A DNA stretch of 64,000 nucleotides, from NCBI RefSeq assembly GCF_040782645.1, contig NZ_CP160403.1:4685001-4749000 (forward strand), given 5' to 3'. The notes under the pieces are model-generated. The model was not told the DNA's origin, searched no databases, and saw nothing but the letters and a program-made list of their open reading frames with translations. Position 1 is the first letter of the stretch, and each line of letters begins with the position of its first letter. Both the position numbers and the translations under genes were made by a program. This document shows positions 26,861-34,718 of this stretch, one piece after another. This DNA is from Streptomyces sp. HUAS ZL42. GTDB lineage: Bacteria > Actinomycetota > Actinomycetes > Streptomycetales > Streptomycetaceae.

Positions 26861-27104
26861 GCGAGTGCAAATTCGTCCAAGACCGGGTCGCCCGCCGGCC
26901 GCTAGCGTCCCCGCGTGCACCACCGATGGCCGGTCGGGCGGTGCGGGGGACCGTCCGACCGGTTCGGCCTTGTGCGGTCAGTCCGAGGCGCCGGACATCG
27001 CGGAGCCGTAGGCTGCCGTCCGGCGGGGTCGCGACGGTGGGTGCCGGTGAACTTCCCGGTGCAGGTGGCGTCCTCGCGGGTGGCAGCGATCGGCGGTGCG
27101 CCGC
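26861..27104. other. Intergenic region upstream of a tRNA scar
   Basis: No supported gene. The sequence from 26870 (GCAAATTCGTCCAAGAC) has the look of a promoter for a gene that is no longer present. The right end abuts the tRNA-Gly 3' fragment. Confidence 0.35.
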
Positions 27105-27127
27105 TTCGATTCTCGTCACCCGTTCCA
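27105..27127 (+). other. tRNA-Gly 3'-end fragment, candidate attachment site
   Basis: TTCGATTCTCGTCACCCGTT followed by CCA matches the T-loop, T-stem and acceptor end of streptomycete glycine tRNA (normally ACCCGCTCCA), with one C-to-T change. The D-arm and anticodon arm are absent upstream. A terminator of the kind found after tRNA genes follows six bases later. Such 23-bp tRNA ends are left by site-specific integration of genetic elements. Confidence 0.6.
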
Positions 27128-27132
27128 TGGCC

Positions 27133-27159
27133 AAGGCCCGGGTCGCAGACCCGGGCCTT
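27133..27159 (+). terminator. Terminator hairpin with short T-tract
   Basis: AAGGCCCGGGT (27133-27143) and ACCCGGGCCTT (27149-27159) form a perfect 11-bp stem with a 5-base loop, followed by TTGC. It fits the terminator of the former tRNA gene and could also serve the convergent short gene. Confidence 0.85.
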
Positions 27160-27204
27160 TTGCTGTCCATCGTGATCAGTTGCACGTTCCCGCAGTCGGC
27201 GTGT

Positions 27205-27336
27205 TCAGACCCTGGGGCGGCGTCGGCGGACTCCCGCCTCCTCCGGCAGGTGGCCTGTGCCGCCCAGGACGATCACCTGGAAGGCCGCGCCGACGTAGGC
27301 GGTCACGAAGCGGGAGATGCTGCGGGTGCTGCGCAT
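27205..27336 (-). CDS. 43-residue small protein, unknown function
   Basis: A short gene below usual length limits. It starts MRSTRSISRFVTAYVGAAFQ, continues VIVLGGTGHLPEEAGV and ends RRRRPRV. It has a basic start, a short hydrophobic middle and a very basic end. Nearly every codon ends in C or G, which argues for real coding. It lies 57 bp after the DUF4232 gene in the same direction and may be cotranscribed with it. Confidence 0.5.
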   Translation of the reverse strand: MRSTRSISRFVTAYVGAAFQVIVLGGTGHLPEEAGVRRRRPRV

Positions 27337-27393
27337 GATGGTCACCTGCCTGCTCTGGTCCGTGGGCTTGTTCTTCGAGTACGCGCTCAGGTG

Positions 27394-28092
27394 TCACCAG
27401 TTGACGGCGTCATCCATCGACTGCTGCCAGTACGTGACCTTGAGCGAATCGTCGACGTAGACGCCCTTCGCGGGCAGCGCCGGGCGAGCGGCCGCACCGA
27501 CGCTCTCGTTGCCGGAGCGGCCGTGGAAGTAGACGGTCAGGGAGTTCACGGTGTGGCCGTTCGAGCCGCTGCCGTCGGTGGCGGACAGGTTCACCGAGGC
27601 GTAACCGGACTCGCCGGGCGCGAGCGTGACGACCGCCTGCGGCTGCGACTCCTCGATGACCGGAGGCACGGCCTGGGCCTCGCCGAAGCGGACGTCCGGG
27701 TAGTAGTAGAGGAAGCAGCTCTTGCTACCGGTGTTGGTCACCGTGAGCAGCATGTGGTTCACGGGGCGGTTCAACGGGGCCGCGACCGTCTTGGTGTTGG
27801 AACCCTCGCAGGTGACCGGCTTGCTGGACGAGGCCGGCGCCTTCGATGCAGGGGTGTCCGCGGCGGGCCTTGTGGTGCCGGTGGCGGGACTGGCCTGCGG
27901 GGAGGAGGAGTTGGAGCCGGAGCCGGAAGGCGAATCGCCGGAAGTGGGGTTCGCGGTCGGCGTGGTGGCCGCCGAGGCACCCTCGTCGTGGACGCCTGCG
28001 CCGTCGTTGCAGGCGGTCAGGGAGAGCGCGGCGAGAACGACGGTCGCGGCGGCGGTGACGAGACGAGTGCGGGAGGTGCGGAGGTTGGACAT
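27394..28092 (-). CDS. DUF4232-containing lipoprotein
   Basis: A 232-residue lipoprotein. The signal peptide ends LAALSLTAC, a lipobox with the lipid-bearing cysteine at about residue 27. A Ser/Thr/Pro-rich linker (about 30-85) leads to the DUF4232 beta-sandwich. There, NHMLLTVTNTGSKSCFLYYY and VTLAPGESGYASV are characteristic and two cysteines (CEG and SCF) probably form a disulfide. It is an exported surface protein of unknown role. ATG at 28092 has AAGGGG upstream. It is divergent from an HTH-membrane protein gene whose extracellular domain is of similar type. Confidence 0.85.
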   Translation of the reverse strand: MSNLRTSRTRLVTAAATVVLAALSLTACNDGAGVHDEGASAATTPTANPTSGDSPSGSGSNSSSPQASPATGTTRPAADTPASKAPASSSKPVTCEGSNTKTVAAPLNRPVNHMLLTVTNTGSKSCFLYYYPDVRFGEAQAVPPVIEESQPQAVVTLAPGESGYASVNLSATDGSGSNGHTVNSLTVYFHGRSGNESVGAAARPALPAKGVYVDDSLKVTYWQQSMDDAVNW

Positions 28093-28252
28093 GTGGCTGT
28101 GCCCCTTCGGTGTTCGGGTGGGGGTGGTGATTGGATGACCGAAGCTTGTGCGGCGATCTGTCCCAACCGCCACGTACGGCGGGCAGTTGGGGACGCTGGA
28201 ACGCCGAAACGCCCTCTGACCAGGGAGAAGGCAGTCGCCCTGGAACGCGGGA

Positions 28253-29641
28253 ATGGGACACGAGGGGATGGGGGAACGGGTGGCAGGGGCAACAGGGGCC
28301 GGCGGAACGGAAGCGTTCGCGCAGTTGCTGCGGGAGCTCAAGGACCGCTCGGGACTGAGCTACGGGGCGCTTGCCAAGCGGATGCACATGAGCACGTCGA
28401 CGCTGCACCGCTACTGCAACGGCACAGCGGTGCCCGTGGAGTACGCACCGGTGGAGCGCCTCGCAAGGGTCTGCCGGGCAACGCCGCAGGAGCTGGTGGA
28501 GTTGCACCGGGGCTGGATCCTGGCGGACGCGGCACGAGGGAGCAGGGCGGATCAGGTCGCGGCAACGGGTTCGGCCCAGGGGGCCGGTTCGGCTGGTGCG
28601 ACTGATGCAGCTGATGCAGCTGATGCGATTGCCGTTGAGGCAGTTGAGGCAGTTGAGGCGATGCCATCGCACGGACCTGGCGAGGGCGGGGGCGAGGACG
28701 ACGAGCCGCTCGTCGTCGACTTGCCCCGCGAACTCGCGCCGCCACGTCGTCGCCGTATCGCGCTGATCGCCTCCGTCGCGGTGGCCGCCGTACTGGGAGC
28801 CGTCGTGCTCACCGTGCGTCCGTTCGGCGGCGGGAACGACACGGGCGACCAGCTGGTGGCCGGTGCCACCGCCACGGCGGACGCCGGGAAGCCGTCCGCC
28901 TCCCCGTCCCCGGGCGTGAAGGGACACACGCCGTCCGCATCGGTCTCCGCAGCCGCCACCGAGTCCGAGGGGTCCGGGTCCGGCACTTCGAAGGACGGCG
29001 GCAAGCAGGGCGGGGCCCAGCGCACCGACGGCAGCGCCACCGACGCCGTCCCGCTCACTGTCGGCACCCGTCCCTACGTCTACGACAGCCCGTGCAGCCA
29101 GCACTTCCTCGTCAACAGCGAACCCGAGCAGGTCGGCCCGCCGGCGCAAGAGCAGGACGCCCCGCGCTGGGCAGCCGCGTACGGGGCGGTGTCCTCGGAC
29201 CTGCAGGAGGTCGCCCTCACCGTCCAGGGCACCGGCGAGGACACCGTCGTCCTGGAGGCGTTGCACGTACGCGTCCTCACCAAGGGCGCGCCGCTCGCCT
29301 GGAACGACTATGCGATGGGCGTCGGCTGCGGCGGTGGCGTCGAGACCAAGGCGTTCGACATCGACCTCGACAACGGCAGTCCCACGGTCACCGTCAAGGG
29401 GGGCCAGCGCGACTTCCCGTACAAGGTCAGCGAGTCCGACCCGGAGGTCTTCTACGTCACCGCCCACACCAAGGCCCACGACGTTCGCTGGGACCTCACC
29501 CTGGACTGGTCCAGCGGCAGCCGACGCGGGACCATCCACATCGACAACGACGGCACCCCGTTCCGCACCAGCGCCGACGTGGGCCGGCCGGGCTACGACT
29601 ACCCGCTGGGCGGCAGCGAGTGGATCGAGCGCGAGAGCTGA
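28253..29641 (+). CDS. XRE-type HTH protein with membrane anchor and extracellular domain
   Basis: A 462-residue single-pass protein. Residues 20-80 form a cytoplasmic helix-turn-helix (LSYGALAKRMHMSTSTLHRY). Then come short repeats (ADAADAADA, VEAVEAVEA), an arginine cluster and one membrane helix (about 169-187, ALIASVAVAAVLGAVVLTV). A long Ser/Gly/Ala linker leads to a C-terminal outer domain with two cysteines (SPCSQHF, GVGCGGG). The architecture suggests transmembrane signalling or a membrane-tethered DNA-binding protein. The divergent DUF4232 gene is a natural target. ATG at 28268 is an alternative start. Confidence 0.8.
   Translation: MGHEGMGERVAGATGAGGTEAFAQLLRELKDRSGLSYGALAKRMHMSTSTLHRYCNGTAVPVEYAPVERLARVCRATPQELVELHRGWILADAARGSRADQVAATGSAQGAGSAGATDAADAADAIAVEAVEAVEAMPSHGPGEGGGEDDEPLVVDLPRELAPPRRRRIALIASVAVAAVLGAVVLTVRPFGGGNDTGDQLVAGATATADAGKPSASPSPGVKGHTPSASVSAAATESEGSGSGTSKDGGKQGGAQRTDGSATDAVPLTVGTRPYVYDSPCSQHFLVNSEPEQVGPPAQEQDAPRWAAAYGAVSSDLQEVALTVQGTGEDTVVLEALHVRVLTKGAPLAWNDYAMGVGCGGGVETKAFDIDLDNGSPTVTVKGGQRDFPYKVSESDPEVFYVTAHTKAHDVRWDLTLDWSSGSRRGTIHIDNDGTPFRTSADVGRPGYDYPLGGSEWIERES
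28606..28662. repeat. Two 9-bp tandem repeat tracts in the HTH-membrane gene
   Basis: CTGATGCAG repeated about three times and GTTGAGGCA repeated about three to four times encode Ala-Asp-Ala and Val-Glu-Ala runs in the cytoplasmic linker. Their A/T content is above that of the surrounding gene. Confidence 0.8.
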
Positions 29642-29677
29642 CGGGATCCGGGGTGAGCGGCTGGTGCCCAGTCGTGG

Positions 29678-31042
29678 TCAGCCGGCCTGGGCGAGCTGGT
29701 CCACCCTTGCGTGCAGGTGCTCGACGTGGTGTTCGGACTCCGGCTTCATCAGCACGCTCCGGAGGATCCGGGCGCCGTCGGCGTCTGCGGTGATCTTGGG
29801 GTGGCGTACGGCGAACGCCTCGCGGCTCGCCTTGAGCGTGCTCAGGAACACCGGGTCGGGGCCGGTCATGCCGTCGGTGAGAACGCGGGCGGAGGCTGAG
29901 TCGATGCCGGTCAGGGCCGCCGGTTCGACGGTGGGGAAGTAGCTGACGATGTCCAACTCGGGCTTCTGGTAGAGCTCCAGGGTGTCGGACGCGTCGATCA
30001 GGTCCGCCCACGTCAGTGCCGCCCGCCGGCCGGCTGCCAGGACCTGGCCGAGGCCGTCGCGAGTGGGCGGGAGGAGCCGGAAGGTGAGCCACAGGGCGGC
30101 GGCGGACGCGCCGGCGCGTGAGCACTCCAGGCTGATCTCGCCGAGGTGGAGTTCGGCAGAGGTGAAGTAGGTGTACGGCGAGTCGTGGAGGTAGAAGCGG
30201 CCCACCTCGGGGTCGCGGAAGAGGACCGCCCCGCAGCCGTAGGGCTGCAGACCGTGCTTGTGCGGGTCGACCACGACCGAGTCGCACCGCGCGACGGCCC
30301 GCCAGGGCTCGGGTGGGAGCCCCTCGGGGCCGTCGGCGCCGGCAAGCAGGGTGAAGAAGCCGCCGTAGGCGGCGTCGACGTGGATGCGGACGCCGTGGCG
30401 CTCGGCCATGGGCAGGATCTCGTGCACGGGGTCGACGGCACCCAGTCCGGTGGTGCCCGTGGTGACGACGACGGTGCCGACCTCGCCGGTGCGCAGTACG
30501 GCCTCCAGCGCGTCGAGGTCGATGCGGCCCCGGCTGTCGGTGCGTACGGGGTGGCCCTTCATACCGAGGACGTGGCACATGCGGCCGTGCGTGTAGTGGG
30601 CGTCCTCGCTGTAGGCGACGCCCCGGCCGGGGTGGAGTTCACGGGCCACGAAGAGGGCTTCGAGGTTGGCGATCGTGCCGCTGGTGGTGAGGTGCCCGAG
30701 GTGGGTCTCGTAGCCGAACATCGCGGCGAGGCCGGCGACGGCCTCGCGTTCCATCGCCGCGGTGGCGGGGCCGCCGTCCAGGGCATGGTTGTTGGGGTTG
30801 ATCAGCATGGTGGTGAGGTAGCCGGCCACCGCGGCGGGGTGCGGGGGCTTGAGCATCTGACCCGCGTAACGCGGATGGAAGAAGGGGTAGTTGTCCCGCA
30901 GCCGTCCGGTGAACTCCTCGAAGGCTGCGGCGAAGCGGTCGTCGTCCACCTGGAGGGACGGGTGGGGCCGGTAGGGGCCGAAGGTGTCGGCCCAGTCCTG
31001 TATCGCGTCGGTGGCTCGGCCGAGCCAGTGCTGCAGATCCAC
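29678..31042 (-). CDS. PLP-dependent amino-acid decarboxylase, group II
   Basis: A 454-residue fold-type I PLP enzyme. The cofactor-binding lysine is in VVVDPHKHGLQPYGCG, the upstream Asp motif is IHVDAAYGGFFTL, and HLTTSGTIANLEAL binds the phosphate. It belongs to the aromatic/glutamate/histidine decarboxylase superfamily; the exact amino acid cannot be read. GTG at 31042 has GGAGG eight bases upstream. It is divergent from a MarR gene with paired palindromes in between, so repression lifted by a small molecule is likely. Confidence 0.88.
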   Translation of the reverse strand: MDLQHWLGRATDAIQDWADTFGPYRPHPSLQVDDDRFAAAFEEFTGRLRDNYPFFHPRYAGQMLKPPHPAAVAGYLTTMLINPNNHALDGGPATAAMEREAVAGLAAMFGYETHLGHLTTSGTIANLEALFVARELHPGRGVAYSEDAHYTHGRMCHVLGMKGHPVRTDSRGRIDLDALEAVLRTGEVGTVVVTTGTTGLGAVDPVHEILPMAERHGVRIHVDAAYGGFFTLLAGADGPEGLPPEPWRAVARCDSVVVDPHKHGLQPYGCGAVLFRDPEVGRFYLHDSPYTYFTSAELHLGEISLECSRAGASAAALWLTFRLLPPTRDGLGQVLAAGRRAALTWADLIDASDTLELYQKPELDIVSYFPTVEPAALTGIDSASARVLTDGMTGPDPVFLSTLKASREAFAVRHPKITADADGARILRSVLMKPESEHHVEHLHARVDQLAQAG

Positions 31043-31085
31043 GGGTCCTCCCTCGCGTCGGTGAGGCACCCACCATAGGATATTG

Positions 31086-31126
31086 TTGACTGATCAGCAA
31101 TTGACTACTCAGCGATTGAGTCAGCA
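31086..31126. promoter_or_regulatory. Paired inverted repeats between decarboxylase and marR
   Basis: TTGACTGATCAGCAA (31086-31100) centred on CTGATCAG is followed by ACTCA-GCGAT-TGAGT (31107-31121) with flanking TTGAC and TCAGCAA. These are two MarR-like sites in the shared divergent promoter. Confidence 0.65.
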
Positions 31127-31155
31127 ATAGGTGAGACCGCAGTAAACTCACGACG

Positions 31156-31647
31156 ATGAACGCCACGCCGCAGCAGAGCACCGAAGCCGCCGCCCGCGCC
31201 GCCGGCAGTGCGCTCGTCCGGGACTTCGGCCTGCTGATCAAGTCCGCCACCCGCCTCGAACAGCGGATCGACGCCGCACTGCGACGGGAGTGCGGGATCA
31301 GCCACACCATGCTGGAAGTGCTGATCCGGCTCTGCAGGCAGCCCGGCGAGGAGATCTCGCAGCGGCAACTGGCCGACGACCTCACGCTCACCAGCAGCGG
31401 CACGACCCGCCTGCTCGACCGCATGGAAGAGGCTCGCCTGGTCCGCCGCGTACCGTCTCCCGAAGACCGGCGCGTGGCCCTGGTGGAGCCCACCGAAGAG
31501 GGCCGTACGACATTCCTGGGCGCCGCGGCCGTGCACGCCCGGGTGGTGGAGGAGTACTTCGTCAAGCCGCTGGCGGCCGACGACTACACCCGACTCACCA
31601 GCGCCCTGAGCGAGATCGACAAGGCGCTTCGCGAAGGCGCCGAGTAG
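31156..31647 (+). CDS. MarR family transcriptional regulator
   Basis: A 163-residue dimeric winged-helix regulator. ISQRQLADDLTLTSSGTTRL is the recognition helix region and RRVPSPEDRRVALVEPTEEG is the wing, both standard for MarR. It lies 114 bp from the divergent decarboxylase gene, with two palindromic sites between. It probably represses both. A terminator hairpin follows the stop at 31699-31739. Confidence 0.9.
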   Translation: MNATPQQSTEAAARAAGSALVRDFGLLIKSATRLEQRIDAALRRECGISHTMLEVLIRLCRQPGEEISQRQLADDLTLTSSGTTRLLDRMEEARLVRRVPSPEDRRVALVEPTEEGRTTFLGAAAVHARVVEEYFVKPLAADDYTRLTSALSEIDKALREGAE

Positions 31648-31698
31648 GGATCCGGCGGGCCGCTCCGCCGTGCCCGAACCAACGGCCGGCGCAGGGAC

Positions 31699-31739
31699 GC
31701 CCCCGGCTCGGGCACAGATCGGCAGCCGAGCCGGGGGCG
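31699..31739. terminator. Terminator between convergent marR and gntR genes
   Basis: CGCCCCCGGCTCGG (31699-31712) pairs perfectly with CCGAGCCGGGGGCG (31726-31739). It lies between two convergent genes and can serve both. Confidence 0.85.
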
Positions 31740-31824
31740 CCGTCGATGGGGAGTCCTGCTCCCGGGTGCTAGTCGGCTTGTGGGGCCAGGTCGGCTGCGA
31801 CTTGATCCGCCGGACAGGCCCTAT

Positions 31825-32511
31825 CTATCCGGTCGCCGCTTCGGAGAACTGGTTGGTGTCGAAGAGCTCGTTGATGTGTCCGCCGAGCTCGGACCAGTGG
31901 TGTCCGGAGAGTTCGGCGGCGGCGCGGGCGTCGCCGCCGGCGCAGACGTCGATGAGTTCGTCGTGGTGTTCGATGGTGTTGCGGCCCCCGAGCAGGGTGG
32001 AGAACTTGCGGTAGAGGATGCGGTGGATCTGCGGGTGGAGCTGCTCGACGATCCTGCTGAGCACGGGGTTGTCCGCGGCCGCGATGGGAACGGCGTGGAA
32101 GCGGTCGTCGGCGGCGAGTGCGGCGGTGGTGTCGTTGGCGGCGACGGCCCGTTCGAAGTCCCGGTTGGCCTCGCGCATGCGCCACAGGTCCTGCTCGGTC
32201 ATGACCGGAACGGCCGTCTCGATGGCGAGTTGGTCGAGGGAGCGCAGAACGGCGAGGGTCTTTGCGACGTCGCGGCGGTTGAGGGTGGTGATGCGGGTGT
32301 AGACGCCGGGCTTGGCTTCGACCAGGCCGATGTCGGCGAGCCGGGCGAGAGCCTCGCGCACCGGGGTGCGGCTGAGGCCGAGGCGCTCGGCGAGCTCACC
32401 GTCCTTGACCTTCTCGCCGGGGACGAGTTCGCCGCGCACGATGGAGTCGCGCAGACGGTCGAAGACCTCGTCACTGAGGAGTCGGCGAGAGACAGGGCGG
32501 TCGAGTGACAT
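31825..32511 (-). CDS. GntR family regulator (FadR/FCD subgroup)
   Basis: A 228-residue regulator. The winged helix reads VKDGELAERLGLSRTPVREA then LARLADIGLVEAKPG, and the C-terminal FCD domain contains the metal/ligand histidines (DDRFHAVPI, IEHHDELIDV, HHWSELGGH). FCD members sense carboxylic acids. The next genes encode an Asp/Glu racemase, a dicarboxylate carrier and a decayed aspartase. A ligand such as aspartate, fumarate or a related acid is therefore plausible. Its start region contains TATTGCGTAC, matching half of the palindrome before the carrier gene. Confidence 0.9.
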   Translation of the reverse strand: MSLDRPVSRRLLSDEVFDRLRDSIVRGELVPGEKVKDGELAERLGLSRTPVREALARLADIGLVEAKPGVYTRITTLNRRDVAKTLAVLRSLDQLAIETAVPVMTEQDLWRMREANRDFERAVAANDTTAALAADDRFHAVPIAAADNPVLSRIVEQLHPQIHRILYRKFSTLLGGRNTIEHHDELIDVCAGGDARAAAELSGHHWSELGGHINELFDTNQFSEAATG

Positions 32512-32524
32512 ATTGCGTACAGTA
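32510..32524. promoter_or_regulatory. GntR-type half-palindrome at its own start
   Basis: ATATTGCGTACAGTACA overlaps the gntR translation start region. The ATATTGC half matches the GCAATATATTGC palindrome at 34631-34642, suggesting autoregulation. Confidence 0.45.
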
Positions 32525-32541
32525 CATCGCCCATTCGCGTC

Positions 32542-33276
32542 CTATCCGGCGGTGTTCCCGGTTGTGGCCCGGCGGACCAGGGCCTGCGCCAGGACGAGCG
32601 CCGGGTCGACGAGGGGGACGTCCACGGCGTCGGCGGGCAGACCGAGGGGGATTTCGGTGCAGCCTGCGATGACCGCCTGTGCGCCTTGCCGGGTCAGGCG
32701 CCGGGCGGCGCGGGTCAGCAGCGCGGTCGTCGTGTCGTCGTGAGTGCCTGCCTTCACCGCGTGGATGGCGGTCATGACCTCGTTGTCCTGGCCGGTGGCG
32801 TCGGGGAGCACGAGGCGGATGCCGTAGCGGTCCAGCCACTCCTGGTACAGGCCGGCGCGGACGGTGCCGGTGGTGGCGAGCAGTCCTGCGGTGCTGATGG
32901 GAGGGCTCAGCGTGGTGAGATACCGGGCGACCTCGCCGATCATGTGGACGATGGGCAGGCCGACGTGGTCCGCGATACGCGGGACGAAGGCGTGCGCGGT
33001 GTTGCACGGAATGGCGATGACGGTGGCGCCGGCCTCGCGCAGGACGCGGCTGCCGTCGAGCAGCCAGGGGGTGGGGTCGGGGCCGTCGCCCAGCAGGGCC
33101 TCGGTGCGGTCGGGGATGGTGGGGTCGGACCAGATGACCGTCCGGAGGTGGTCCTGGTCGCCGGCGACGGGGGTCGTCGAGACGAGCTTGGCGTAGAAGT
33201 CGGCGGTGGCGGCGGGGCCCATGCCGCCGAGGATGCCGATGATCTCGCGGGTGGCCGTGCGGGTGCGGGGGGTCAC
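32542..33276 (-). CDS. Aspartate/glutamate racemase family protein
   Basis: A 244-residue cofactor-independent racemase. The N-terminal catalytic Cys motif is VIAIPCNTAHAFVP (Cys near residue 95) and the C-terminal one is AVIAGCTEIPLGL (Cys near residue 205), as in Asp racemases. The start IIGILGGMGPAATADFY is diagnostic. GTG at 33276 overlaps the carrier stop by four bases, so translation is coupled. With the carrier and the former aspartase it suggests uptake and use of D- or L-aspartate. Confidence 0.9.
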   Translation of the reverse strand: MTPRTRTATREIIGILGGMGPAATADFYAKLVSTTPVAGDQDHLRTVIWSDPTIPDRTEALLGDGPDPTPWLLDGSRVLREAGATVIAIPCNTAHAFVPRIADHVGLPIVHMIGEVARYLTTLSPPISTAGLLATTGTVRAGLYQEWLDRYGIRLVLPDATGQDNEVMTAIHAVKAGTHDDTTTALLTRAARRLTRQGAQAVIAGCTEIPLGLPADAVDVPLVDPALVLAQALVRRATTGNTAG

Positions 33277-34613
33277 TGCGCGGGTTCCTTCTGGAGGGGC
33301 GCGGGCTCGGCGGCCGGGATGTGGGGGGTTTCGCGGCTGCCGCGTTTGGCTTCGCGCCGGTTCTCGGAGCTGTCGATGACGGCGGCGGCGAGCGAGTTGC
33401 CGATGACGTTCACACCGGTGCGGGCCATGTCGACGATGAAGTCCACGCCGAGGAGCAGGGCGATGCCTTCGGCGGGCAGGCCGATGGAGTTGCCGGCGGC
33501 GATGAGGACGACGATCGAGGCGGAGGCGACGCCGGCCATGCCCTTGGAGAGGATCACCAGCACGCCGACCATGAGGAGCAGGGCGGGCAGGGACGTGTCG
33601 GCGCCGTAGGCGTTGGCGAGGAAGACCAGGGCGGCCGCCTGGTAGAGGACGGAGCCGTCGGTGTTGAAGGAGTAGCCGAGGGGGACGACGAACGAGGTCG
33701 TCGACCTGCTGAGGCCGAACCCTTCGAGCTTGCCCATCAGCGGGGCCAGCACCGACTCGGAGCTGCGGGTGACGAAGGCGATCCCGGCGAGCCCCGCGAT
33801 GGACCTGAGCAGGTCGACGTAGCGGATGCGGTAGATCGCGGCGATGAGCGGGAAGAGCACCCCGACGACGATGGCCAGGCCCGCGTAGACCACCGCGATG
33901 AAGCCCATCAGGCTGCGCAGGTTGCCGAAGCCGTAGTGGGCGACGTCGTAGGAGACGAAGCCGAGCACGCCCAGCGGCGCGATGCGGATGACGTAGCCGA
34001 CGACCTTGAACATCACGGCCGCAACCGACTCCAGTACGGAGGCGAAGGGCTCGGACTTCTCCCCGATCGCGGCCATGGCGACGCCCACGAGGAGGGCGAA
34101 GGCGATCGCGCCGAGCAGGTTGCCCTCGCCGAACGCGGCGAAGATGTTCTTCGGTACGGCGTGCAGGAGCAGTTCGTGGAAGTCGATGCCCTGGCTCAGG
34201 CCGTCCAGGTCCTTGGCGTCGGCCCCGTGGACGGGGGCGCCCTCGCCGATACCGGTGAACTTGGCCAGGGCGACCGCGATCAGCAGGATGACGGTGGTGA
34301 CGATCTCGAAGTAGAGGATGGCCTTGCCGGCGATCCGGCCGACCTTCTTGACCGACTCCATGCGGGCGATGCCCAGCACGATGAGCGGGAAGACCAGGGG
34401 CAGGACGACGACCTGCACCAGGTTCAGGAACACCTCTCCGAGGATCTTCATCTGCTCGCCCGCGGACGGGGCGAGGGATCCGATCAGGGCTCCGAGACCG
34501 ACGGCGATGATCGACTGGATTCCGATCGGCATCCGAAGACATCGCCGCAGGAACCCTGAGGGCCGGGTCGGTGGGGTGTCTGCGCTGGTGGGGCGGGGGT
34601 GAGCGGTGTCCAT
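33273..34613 (-). CDS. Sodium/proton-dicarboxylate symporter (DAACS family)
   Basis: A 446-residue membrane carrier of the glutamate/C4-dicarboxylate family. Two hairpin loops carry the serine-rich motif (AGIAFVTRSSESVLAPLM). The motif TSFVVPLGYSFNTDGSVLYQ corresponds to the NMDGT region, and VDFIVDMARTGVNVIGNSL is the last conserved helix with the substrate-binding Asp, Arg and Asn. ATG at 34613 has GGAGG close upstream. The gene is the first of the racemase operon, downstream of a GCAATATATTGC palindrome. Confidence 0.92.
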   Translation of the reverse strand: MDTAHPRPTSADTPPTRPSGFLRRCLRMPIGIQSIIAVGLGALIGSLAPSAGEQMKILGEVFLNLVQVVVLPLVFPLIVLGIARMESVKKVGRIAGKAILYFEIVTTVILLIAVALAKFTGIGEGAPVHGADAKDLDGLSQGIDFHELLLHAVPKNIFAAFGEGNLLGAIAFALLVGVAMAAIGEKSEPFASVLESVAAVMFKVVGYVIRIAPLGVLGFVSYDVAHYGFGNLRSLMGFIAVVYAGLAIVVGVLFPLIAAIYRIRYVDLLRSIAGLAGIAFVTRSSESVLAPLMGKLEGFGLSRSTTSFVVPLGYSFNTDGSVLYQAAALVFLANAYGADTSLPALLLMVGVLVILSKGMAGVASASIVVLIAAGNSIGLPAEGIALLLGVDFIVDMARTGVNVIGNSLAAAVIDSSENRREAKRGSRETPHIPAAEPAPLQKEPAQ

Positions 34614-34630
34614 GAGACCTCCTGCCATAT

Positions 34631-34642
34631 GCAATATATTGC
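34631..34642. promoter_or_regulatory. GCAATATATTGC operator, probably for the GntR protein
   Basis: A perfect 12-bp palindrome in an unusually AT-rich spot between the divergent carrier and aspartase genes. The half-site TATTGC recurs at the gntR start. Confidence 0.65.
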
Positions 34643-34718
34643 GTTCTGCATGTTGGGCGGTAACACTGCTGCCGGAGGCGGTGGCCTGTCAAGGGCCCGC
34701 AAGGAAGAGGAGCATCGG

